Below are positions 1-6,699 of a stretch of 6,903 nucleotides of DNA, in pieces. Where the stretch lies: the NCBI GenBank assembly GCA_003448025.1, contig DLXL01000102.1:43560-50462 (forward strand), read 5' to 3'. Under the pieces are notes generated by a model. The model did not search any database. It saw only the letters and a list, made by a program, of their open reading frames with translations, and was not told the DNA's origin. Each line of letters opens with the position of its first letter. The stretch's first letter is position 1. The position numbers were made by a program, and so were the translations under genes. The DNA is from Saprospirales bacterium (lineage in GTDB: Bacteria; Bacteroidota; Bacteroidia; Chitinophagales; Saprospiraceae).

Positions 1-1110
1 GCTAGCGGTATAAACCAAACCGTAACAGCAGCACCTTCCTATTTCTCTTTTAAGTCTTCAGACACCGATGTTGCCCTTGTTAATGGAAACGGAGTAGTTA
101 CGGTAGTTGGTGAAGGTACAGCAGAAATAACAGCTACATTAAATGGCTTAAGAGCAAGCGGTTCACTAACAATCGAATCTTTAGGTGAATTTTTGCAAGC
201 TCCTACTCCTCCAGCAAGAAATCCTGCTAACGTTATTTCTGTTTTCAGCGATGCTTATACCAATACTCCCGGAACGGATTTTAATCCTAACTGGGGGCAG
301 GCAACCCAGGTTACCCAGGTATCAGTTGCAGGCAACAACACCTTGCGTTATGGCGGTTTGAACTACCAGGGAACTCAATTCGGGAGCAATCTGGATGTTT
401 CCGGCATGACCCACCTGCACCTTGATTACTGGACGAATAATTCCACTGCGCTGAATATCTACACCATCAGCCCAGGTCCGGTAGAAACGGCCGTTGCCCT
501 GACCGTTCCCACCAATGGATGGGTCAGCATAGATATTCCGCTCAGTAGCTTCTCGCCGGTGGCCCTCAACAACCTGATTCAGTTCAAATTTGATGGCAAC
601 GGCGATATCTACCTGGACAATCTTTATTTCTACAAGCAGTCTGGCGGAGGCACCGTACCTACCACGGCAGCACCAACCCCTGCGTACAATGCAGCCAACG
701 TCATTTCTGTTTTCAGTGATGCCTACACAAACATTGCCGGAACAAACCTGGGGCCCAACTGGGGCCAGGCCACGGTTGTGACCCAGGTGCCCGTTGCAGG
801 CAATAATACCCTGCTGTACACCGGCCTGAATTACCAGGGTATTGAACTGGGCAGCAACCAGAATTTAAGCAACATGACCTTCCTGCACCTCGACTTCTGG
901 TCGGCTAATTCTACGTCGCTGAAAGTATTCCTGATTAGCCCCGGACCGGCGGAGAAGGCATATACCTTGACGGTGCCAACGGCAGGCTGGACAAGCATTG
1001 ATATTCCATTGTCTGAATTCAGCCCTACCGTCAACCTGTCCAACGTTTTCCAATTCAAATTTGAGGGGAATGGAACCATTTACCTCGACAATATTCTTTT
1101 CCGAAACTAA
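1..1110 (+). CDS. Surface glycan-binding-type protein, 5'-truncated: Big_2-like domain plus two jelly-roll (CBM-like) domains
   Basis: The reading frame is open from base 1 to the TAA at 1108-1110, giving 369 visible residues; the true start lies upstream. Residues 1-62 look like a bacterial Ig-like Big_2 domain (strand pattern with GVVTVVGEGTAEITA). A Pro/Ala-rich linker follows, then two homologous modules at residues 74-213 and 230-369, joined by the linker SGGGTVPTTAAPTPAY. Each module starts with NVISVFSDAYTN and PNWGQAT and ends in an IYLDN strand, the usual edge of a jelly-roll carbohydrate-binding fold. The last module ends at the stop codon, so there is no type IX secretion C-terminal domain. 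From its place directly before a GH16 laminarinase, I infer a SusE-position outer-surface protein that binds beta-1,3-glucan. No catalytic motif is visible, but a catalytic domain or the lipoprotein signal could lie upstream. The domain layout is seen directly; the ligand is inferred. Confidence 0.75.
   Translation, partial: ASGINQTVTAAPSYFSFKSSDTDVALVNGNGVVTVVGEGTAEITATLNGLRASGSLTIESLGEFLQAPTPPARNPANVISVFSDAYTNTPGTDFNPNWGQATQVTQVSVAGNNTLRYGGLNYQGTQFGSNLDVSGMTHLHLDYWTNNSTALNIYTISPGPVETAVALTVPTNGWVSIDIPLSSFSPVALNNLIQFKFDGNGDIYLDNLYFYKQSGGGTVPTTAAPTPAYNAANVISVFSDAYTNIAGTNLGPNWGQATVVTQVPVAGNNTLLYTGLNYQGIELGSNQNLSNMTFLHLDFWSANSTSLKVFLISPGPAEKAYTLTVPTAGWTSIDIPLSEFSPTVNLSNVFQFKFEGNGTIYLDNILFRN
220..639 (+). 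repeat. Jelly-roll module copy A (codons 74-213 of the partial protein)
   Basis: First of two homologous domain-coding units, offset by 468 bases. By eye, about two thirds of the aligned residues match copy B, with the strongest blocks at NVISVFSDAY, PNWGQAT, VAGNNTL, LNYQG, SPGP, SIDIPLS and YLDN. Conserved Trp, Tyr and Asp residues (NPNWGQ, HLDYW) are candidates for sugar stacking or ion binding. Confidence 0.8.
688..1107 (+). repeat. Jelly-roll module copy B (codons 230-369)
   Basis: Second unit, ending at the last sense codon. It differs from copy A mainly in the segment after LNYQG (IELGSNQNL against TQFGSNLDV), in the WSANSTSLKV strand, and by a one-residue length change near FSPTVNLSN. 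The DNA differs at many synonymous sites, so this is an old duplication and not a recent or assembly-made one. Confidence 0.8.
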
Positions 1111-1129
1111 ACCAATCATCCTGTTTGCC

Positions 1130-1969
1130 ATGAAATGGATTCCTTCAACTTTGATAAATAGTGTGCTGCTGATGGCCGTTTTACTCGGCTTTCAGAGCTG
1201 TGTGGATGACAAAAACGACATTATTGACCGGAAATACCAACTGGTTTGGGAAGATGCGTTCAACGGCGCAGCCGGAACCTCTCCGGATGCCACCAAATGG
1301 GCTTACGATATTGGAATTGGCCCTGGAAATGATGGCTGGGGCAACCAGGAGTTACAGTACTATACTGATCGCCCTGAAAATGCTTCTCTCGATGGAGCAG
1401 GCAATCTGGCAATTACGGCACGCAGCGAAAGCTTTGGAGGGCGCTCATTCACCTCGGCGAGGCTAAATACCAAAGGCATTTTCGCCCAGGCTTACGGACG
1501 GTTTGAAGCACGTATCAAAATGCCATGGGGACCTGGAATATGGCCTGCGTTCTGGATGCTGGGTGAAAATATTGATCAGGTATCCTGGCCACAATGTGGC
1601 GAAATTGACATCATGGAATACAGGGGACAGGAACCCAACCTGATCCATGGTACAGTACATGGCCCGGGATACTCCGGAGGTGCTTCCATCACCAAAAGCT
1701 TTGGATTCACCAACGACCGGTTTGATGTCGATTTCCACGTTTTTGCTGTAGAATGGGGCGTTGACTACATTGACTTCTTTGTGGATGACAACCTCTATCA
1801 ACGGCTCAAGCCCGAAGATATACCTGGTGAATGGGTATTTAACCAACCGTTTTTCCTCATCCTGAACGTTGCCGTTGGTGGCAACTATGTAGGCTTCCCT
1901 ACCCCGCAAACACCATTCCCCCAGACCATGCTGGTGGATTATGTAAAAGTTTTCAAAGAGGTTAACTGA
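1130..1969 (+). CDS. GH16 endo-beta-1,3-glucanase (laminarinase), lipoprotein
   Basis: A 279-residue single-domain enzyme that cleaves internal beta-1,3-glucosidic bonds of laminarin-like glucans with retention of configuration. The GH16 signature is GEIDIMEY: Glu158 is the expected nucleophile, Asp160 the helper and Glu163 the acid/base, in the beta-bulge form (ExDxxE) typical of laminarinases. Family blocks WGNQELQYYT (residues 70-79), YGRFEARIKMP (122-132) and GIWPAFWMLG (136-145) support a GH16_3-like assignment. The start at 1130 gives a signal peptide with a hydrophobic stretch (about 11-21) and lipobox FQSC, lipidated on Cys24. The following VDDKND is acidic, as in Bacteroidota surface-export signals, so the enzyme is probably on the cell surface. 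The frame extends upstream to 998, but that would bury the signal peptide. It begins 19 bases after the binding protein and ends 7 bases before the phosphorylase. Confidence 0.93.
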   Translation: MKWIPSTLINSVLLMAVLLGFQSCVDDKNDIIDRKYQLVWEDAFNGAAGTSPDATKWAYDIGIGPGNDGWGNQELQYYTDRPENASLDGAGNLAITARSESFGGRSFTSARLNTKGIFAQAYGRFEARIKMPWGPGIWPAFWMLGENIDQVSWPQCGEIDIMEYRGQEPNLIHGTVHGPGYSGGASITKSFGFTNDRFDVDFHVFAVEWGVDYIDFFVDDNLYQRLKPEDIPGEWVFNQPFFLILNVAVGGNYVGFPTPQTPFPQTMLVDYVKVFKEVN

Positions 1970-1976
1970 GCGTATA

Positions 1977-4900
1977 ATGGAACTGCAATACACCCAAATT
2001 GGATCTGATAGCTATTTCAAGATATCAGACAGTCATACCCTTCGACCATTCTTCATGAGCATCGTCAGCGATTCCGATCACTGGATGTTCATTTCCAGCA
2101 ATGGCGGCTTGAGCGCCGGCCGGAAAAATGCGGACTATGCGTTGTTTCCCTATTACACCGATGATAAAATCACGGAGTCTGCTGAGATAACCGGCAGTAA
2201 ATCCATTTTCCTGGTACAGCAGGGCAACAGTCAACAAATTTGGGAGCCTTTTTCAAGCCGGTATGAGGGCATTCATCGCACCAGCCGGAACCTGTACAAA
2301 CACATTTTTGGCAATAAGATCATTTTTGAAGAGATTAATCATGATCTGCAATTGACTTTTCAGGTAGAATGGAATTCCAGCGACAAGTTTGGCTTTGTCA
2401 GAAAGTCAAGGTTGATCAACCAGGCATCTAAGGAAGTGCGAATATCCTTTTTGGATGGCATCCAAAATGTTTTGCCGTACGGCGTGCCCAGCAGTTTACA
2501 AAATAGCGCCAGTAACCTCGTAGATGCCTATAAACGGAACGAACTCGACAGCACTACGGGCCTGGGCATCTATGCCCTGAGTGCCATTATTGTAGACAAA
2601 GCTGAACCAAGTGAAGCGTTAAAAGCCAATGTGGTTTGGTCGCTCGGGCTTGACAACCCTACCCATTTGCTATCTTCTCTCCAACTAAGTGCTTTTCGAA
2701 AAGGATTGCCCTTGCAGCAGGAAGAAGATGTGAAGGCAGAAAAAGGAGCCTATTTCCTTCATAAAGAAATAACCCTTGCAGCAGCCGGTGAGAAAAGTTG
2801 GATGATCGTAGCCAACGTCAACCAAAATCAGGTTACAGTAGCCCAACTGATGCACCTCATCAAAAAGGAAGCTAACCTGTCAGTTCTGGTTAACGAAGAT
2901 ATTAACGCCGGAAGCAAACGCCTGCTGGCACTCAATGCTGCATCTGACGGCTTGCAACTGAGTTCCGACCATCGCCGGGACACCCGCCACTTTTCCAATG
3001 TGCTGTTCAATATCATGCGGGGCGGCATTTTTGACCAGAACTATCAAATCGAAAAATGGGATTTTAGCCATTATCTATCCAAGGCAAACAAAACCGTTTT
3101 TGAAAAGGCCAAACCGGAGCTGGACAAACTACCAGATGTTTTTTCCTTTTTCGATGTACGGGAAATAGCACAACACAGCGGGGATGTGCATTTCACGAGA
3201 TTGTGCCTCGAATACATGCCGCTCAAGTTTAGTCGCCGGCATGGCGATCCCAGTCGCCCCTGGAACTGGTTTTCCATCAACACCCGAAGTGAGAAGGACG
3301 GCTCTAAAATCCTCGACTATCAGGGTAACTGGCGGGATATATTCCAAAACTGGGAGGCCCTGGCACACTCCTACCCGGGGTTCATCGAGAGCATGGTGTA
3401 CAAGTTTTTAAATGCCACCACTTTCGATGGATATAACCCCTATCGCGTAACCAAAGATGGTTTTGATTGGGAAACCATTGAACCAGACAACCCCTGGTCT
3501 TACATCGGCTACTGGGGCGACCACCAGATTATCTACCTGCTGAAATTCCTGGAATTCATGGAAGACCACGAACCGGGTCAACTGGCAAACCTGTTCGACA
3601 AGGAATGTTTTGTGTATGCCAATGTGCCTTATCGCATTAAAAGCTATGAGGACACCCTGAAAAATCCAAAGGACACCATTGAGTTTGATCATGACTCTGA
3701 CAAGAGAATCCACACCCTGAAAGAAAGCATGGGAGCAGATGGTGCGCTGGTACAAAACCAAAGCGGGAACATCCATACAGTAACGTTCACAGAAAAAATA
3801 CTTGCCACGGTATTGGCCAAACTGTCGAATTTCATCCCTGAAGGCGGTATCTGGATGAACACCCAGCGCCCGGAATGGAATGATGCAAACAATGCCCTCG
3901 TAGGCAACGGTGTTTCGATGGTTACCCTGTGTTACCTGCGCAGGTTCCTGCAGTTTTTCAAAAAGGTTATATCCGCTTCAGGCAACGAAAACGCCCGGGT
4001 TTCCTCTGAGTTAATGGTTTTTCTGAATGGTGTTTCCGAAACGCTGAACAACCACCGGCATTTGCTATCCGGCAAAATCAATGATACCGACCGGAAGCGC
4101 ATCCTGGATGGCCTGGGCAAGGCCGGAAGCGCTTACCGAACCAGTCTGTATGACCAACCCTTTACCGGGAACAAGCAAACCGTTTCCCTGAAGGAAATCG
4201 CGCAGCTATTCGACTTGTGTCAACGCTATCTGGAACACACCATTGATGCCAACAAGAGACCGGATCAGTTGTACCATGCCTACAACCTGATGACGCTGGA
4301 AGGCAATGAAAAGGTATCGATTTCTTACCTGAGTGAAATGCTCGAGGGCCAGGTGGCCGTATTGAGCGCCAAATATTTGCCTGCTGCAGAAGTATGTGTT
4401 TTGTTGGACAGTATGAAGAAGAGCAAATTGTTCCGCCCGGATCAATACAGCTACCTGCTATACCCCAACAAAGACCTACCGGGCTTTTTGGAAAGAAACA
4501 ATTTGCCAAAAGATGCCGTTGGCAAGTCAACACTGCTCACCCAATTAGCGTCTGACGGCAATACCGATATTATAGAACAGGACATCAATGGGGTGTACCA
4601 TTTCAACAGTAATTTCAAAAATGCCAACGACTTAAGTGCGGCGTTGGAGGAATTGTTGAAAACTAAATATGCCACTCTCGTTAACCAGGATAAAAACCAG
4701 GTATTGCAACTGTTCGAGGCCATTTTTAACCATAAAGCATTTACCGGACGATCCGGCACCTTTTATGGATATGAAGGCCTGGGGTCTATCTACTGGCACA
4801 TGGTATCCAAGCTTCAGTTGGCGGTGATGGAGTGTTGCCAGAAAGCTGTTGATGACGGAGAAAATGCAGCGGTGATAAGTCAGTTGTTGAATCACTATTA

Positions 4901-5393
4901 CGAGATCAACGAAGGCATAGGTGTACATAAATCACCGGCACTATACGGTGCATTTCCAACCGACCCTTATTCCCATACCCCTGCCGGAAAAGGCGCACAG
5001 CAACCTGGCATGACCGGGCAGGTAAAGGAAGATATTTTGAGCAGATTCGGCGAATTAGGCGTGCTGGTGAAAAATGGTCAGCTTCATTTCAACCCCAGCC
5101 TGCTCCGGAAAAGTGAATTGCTGGAAGAGTCTACGGGATTCAATTATGTTGATGTGCACCAGGAAACGCGGCAATTACCCCTGGAAAAAGGCTCGCTCTG
5201 TTTTACCTATTGCCAGGTGCCGGTGGTATATACCCTTGCAGAAGCAAACAGCCTGACCATAGTAACCCGTCACAGCGCACCGGCTACACGAAACGAATGG
5301 ATTATAGATGAAAATACCAGCCGGAAAATCTTTGAAAGGTCTGGCGAGGTACTGCAGATTCATGTTCATATCCAAGAGTCAATCCTTAAATAA
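1977..5393 (+). CDS. GH94/GH149-type phosphorylase, probable GH149 beta-1,3-oligoglucan phosphorylase (cytoplasmic)
   Basis: An 1138-residue protein with no signal peptide or membrane segment, so cytoplasmic. Expected role: inverting phosphorolysis of beta-1,3-oligoglucosides from the non-reducing end to alpha-glucose 1-phosphate, saving ATP. Layout inferred from sequence: N-terminal beta-sandwich (about 1-310), linker, helical barrel core (from about 330), and a C-terminal beta domain (after about 1000). Landmarks are NIMRGGIF (345-352), YQGNWRDIFQNWEA (448-461), WSYIGYWGDHQ (507-517), RPEWNDANN (631-639), GYEGLGSIYWHM (931-942) and TGQVKE (1013-1018). By analogy with the GH94 DWND motif, Asp636 is the likely general acid; His941 and the 1013-1014 loop are candidates for the phosphate site. 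The length is well above GH94 cellobiose phosphorylases (about 800) and fits GH149 (about 1100). It lies between GH16 and GH17, which supports a beta-1,3-glucan substrate. GH94 or GH161 is less likely; the exact family was not tested by search. Confidence 0.78.
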   Translation: MELQYTQIGSDSYFKISDSHTLRPFFMSIVSDSDHWMFISSNGGLSAGRKNADYALFPYYTDDKITESAEITGSKSIFLVQQGNSQQIWEPFSSRYEGIHRTSRNLYKHIFGNKIIFEEINHDLQLTFQVEWNSSDKFGFVRKSRLINQASKEVRISFLDGIQNVLPYGVPSSLQNSASNLVDAYKRNELDSTTGLGIYALSAIIVDKAEPSEALKANVVWSLGLDNPTHLLSSLQLSAFRKGLPLQQEEDVKAEKGAYFLHKEITLAAAGEKSWMIVANVNQNQVTVAQLMHLIKKEANLSVLVNEDINAGSKRLLALNAASDGLQLSSDHRRDTRHFSNVLFNIMRGGIFDQNYQIEKWDFSHYLSKANKTVFEKAKPELDKLPDVFSFFDVREIAQHSGDVHFTRLCLEYMPLKFSRRHGDPSRPWNWFSINTRSEKDGSKILDYQGNWRDIFQNWEALAHSYPGFIESMVYKFLNATTFDGYNPYRVTKDGFDWETIEPDNPWSYIGYWGDHQIIYLLKFLEFMEDHEPGQLANLFDKECFVYANVPYRIKSYEDTLKNPKDTIEFDHDSDKRIHTLKESMGADGALVQNQSGNIHTVTFTEKILATVLAKLSNFIPEGGIWMNTQRPEWNDANNALVGNGVSMVTLCYLRRFLQFFKKVISASGNENARVSSELMVFLNGVSETLNNHRHLLSGKINDTDRKRILDGLGKAGSAYRTSLYDQPFTGNKQTVSLKEIAQLFDLCQRYLEHTIDANKRPDQLYHAYNLMTLEGNEKVSISYLSEMLEGQVAVLSAKYLPAAEVCVLLDSMKKSKLFRPDQYSYLLYPNKDLPGFLERNNLPKDAVGKSTLLTQLASDGNTDIIEQDINGVYHFNSNFKNANDLSAALEELLKTKYATLVNQDKNQVLQLFEAIFNHKAFTGRSGTFYGYEGLGSIYWHMVSKLQLAVMECCQKAVDDGENAAVISQLLNHYYEINEGIGVHKSPALYGAFPTDPYSHTPAGKGAQQPGMTGQVKEDILSRFGELGVLVKNGQLHFNPSLLRKSELLEESTGFNYVDVHQETRQLPLEKGSLCFTYCQVPVVYTLAEANSLTIVTRHSAPATRNEWIIDENTSRKIFERSGEVLQIHVHIQESILK

Positions 5394-5397
5394 CATG
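5391..5397 (+). promoter_or_regulatory. Stop-start junction (TAA c ATG) suggesting translational coupling
   Basis: The phosphorylase stop TAA (5391-5393) is separated from the GH17 ATG (5395-5397) by one base. No purine-rich Shine-Dalgarno site stands at the usual distance, so reinitiation by ribosomes finishing the upstream gene is the simplest reading. This ties a cytoplasmic phosphorylase to an exported hydrolase. Confidence 0.55.
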
Positions 5398-6678
5398 AAA
5401 ACCAGATGGCAGACAGCGGGTATCCTGTTGGCTTTGGCCTTCCTTTTTTCAGGCCATGCCAGGCCGGTTAATCAAACCTATTTAAACAGTAAAGCATTGA
5501 CAGCGAAAGACATCCTGGGCAATCCCAGATATTTGGCTATTTCGTACGGTGGATACCGTGGAATCAGTCGTGAATTTCAGCCAACCGTGGAGCAATTGAA
5601 AGAGGATATGAAACTCCTCGCTGCCATGAATATTCGGATCCTGCGTACCTACAATACCAAGTTGGCTGAAGCTTCCAACCTGTTGAAAGCGATCCATGCT
5701 TTAAAACAGGAGGACCCCAAATTCGAGATGTATGTTATGCTGGGCGCCTGGATTGACTGCCGAAAAGCATGGACCAATCATCCGGACCATGACCATGAAG
5801 ACGAAGAGGCCAATACTGCCGAGATACAGCGAGCCGTTGAGATGGCCCGGCAATATCCTGACATCGTCAAAATCATTGCCGTAGGCAACGAGGCTATGGT
5901 ACACTGGGCCGGCAGTTATTTCGTACAACCCTGGGTAATCCTTAAGTACGTGAACGAACTTCAGGCATTGAAAAAAGCAGGCAAGCTGCCCAAAGACCTG
6001 TGGATTACCAGTTCCGACAATTTTGCCTCCTGGGGTGGAGGTGGCGCGGAATATCATATTGATGACTTGACCAGGCTGTTTAAGGCCGTTGATTACGTAT
6101 CTGTACACACCTACCCTATGCATGACACGCATTATAACCCCGCTTTTTGGGGCAACTTTGAAGGGGAGGAAAAATTATCGGACACCCAAAAAATTGCAGC
6201 CGCGATGACTCGCGCCCGGGATTATGCCATGGGCCAATACAAGAGCGTAGCTCGTTACATGAAAAGCCTGGGCATTAAAAAACCCATCCATATTGGTGAA
6301 ACAGGCTGGGCCAGTGCATGTAACGGCCATTACGGAGCTGAAGGATCAAAAGCAACCGATGAGTATAAAGAAGGGCTTTATTACCAGTTGATGCGGGAGT
6401 GGACGAACCGGGAAAAAATCGCATGTTTTTACTTTGAAGCCTTTGATGAAATCTGGAAAGATGCAGCCAACCCGGGAGGCTCTGAAAACCATTTCGGTTT
6501 GTTTACACTCGAAGGAAAAGCCAAATATGCCATCTGGGATCAGGTAGACAAGGGCGTGTTTAAAGGTTTGTCGAGAGACGGGCACCCTATTGTAAAAACC
6601 CATGATGGAAATAAAAACACCATTCTGCAGCAAAGTCCTTTGCCTCCGGTTAAGCAAGGAAAAGCAGTAAAAAATTGA
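5395..6678 (+). CDS. GH17 beta-1,3-glucanase, exported (periplasmic)
   Basis: A 427-residue retaining glycosidase of clan GH-A, expected to hydrolyse beta-1,3-glucan or oligosaccharides derived from it. The two family signatures are clear: VGNEAM, with Glu166 as acid/base, and HIGETGWAS, with Glu302 as nucleophile. Other barrel blocks are AISYGGYRG (48-56), RILRTYNT (81-88), VDYVSVHTYP (232-241) and FYFEAFDEIWK (345-355). The N-terminus has a Lys/Arg start, a hydrophobic core (about 8-18) and a likely signal peptidase I site after GHA (20-22). There is no lipobox Cys, so the protein should be soluble in the periplasm, unlike the GH16 lipoprotein. An acidic and His-rich stretch (NHPDHDHEDEEA, 128-139) follows the AWIDC strand. 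The last 40 or so residues look like an unstructured tail. The frame extends upstream to 5308, but 5395 is chosen because it begins the signal peptide. Confidence 0.93.
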   Translation: MKTRWQTAGILLALAFLFSGHARPVNQTYLNSKALTAKDILGNPRYLAISYGGYRGISREFQPTVEQLKEDMKLLAAMNIRILRTYNTKLAEASNLLKAIHALKQEDPKFEMYVMLGAWIDCRKAWTNHPDHDHEDEEANTAEIQRAVEMARQYPDIVKIIAVGNEAMVHWAGSYFVQPWVILKYVNELQALKKAGKLPKDLWITSSDNFASWGGGGAEYHIDDLTRLFKAVDYVSVHTYPMHDTHYNPAFWGNFEGEEKLSDTQKIAAAMTRARDYAMGQYKSVARYMKSLGIKKPIHIGETGWASACNGHYGAEGSKATDEYKEGLYYQLMREWTNREKIACFYFEAFDEIWKDAANPGGSENHFGLFTLEGKAKYAIWDQVDKGVFKGLSRDGHPIVKTHDGNKNTILQQSPLPPVKQGKAVKN

Positions 6679-6699
6679 TTCATTACAGAACCACCTGGC

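Noticed and set aside
220..1107. The 468-base repeat as an assembly duplication
   Set aside because: The two copies differ at about a third of residues and at many synonymous sites, and the frame runs through both, so it is a real, old domain duplication.
193..1110. Start of the first gene at 193 (a TTG codon)
   Set aside because: The frame is open to base 1 and encodes a recognisable Big_2-like domain before 193, so TTG is an internal Leu and the gene is cut by the window edge.
998..1129. Longer form of the GH16 starting at 998
   Set aside because: It would overlap the binding-protein gene by 113 bases and place the signal peptide and lipobox inside the protein; the ATG at 1130 puts them at the N-terminus.
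1463..1993. Antisense reading frame of 176 codons across the GH16 gene
   Set aside because: It lies opposite a clearly functional GH16 with intact catalytic residues, and its own protein shows no domain or signal; it is a by-product of codon bias.
1977..5393. The large protein as an ordinary GH94 cellobiose phosphorylase
   Set aside because: It is some 300 residues longer than typical GH94 cellobiose phosphorylases, has a much longer spacer after the catalytic Asp, and sits among beta-1,3-glucanases; GH149 fits better, although GH94 is not formally excluded.
5308..5394. Longer form of the GH17 starting at 5308
   Set aside because: It overlaps the conserved end of the phosphorylase and hides the signal peptide that begins at 5395.
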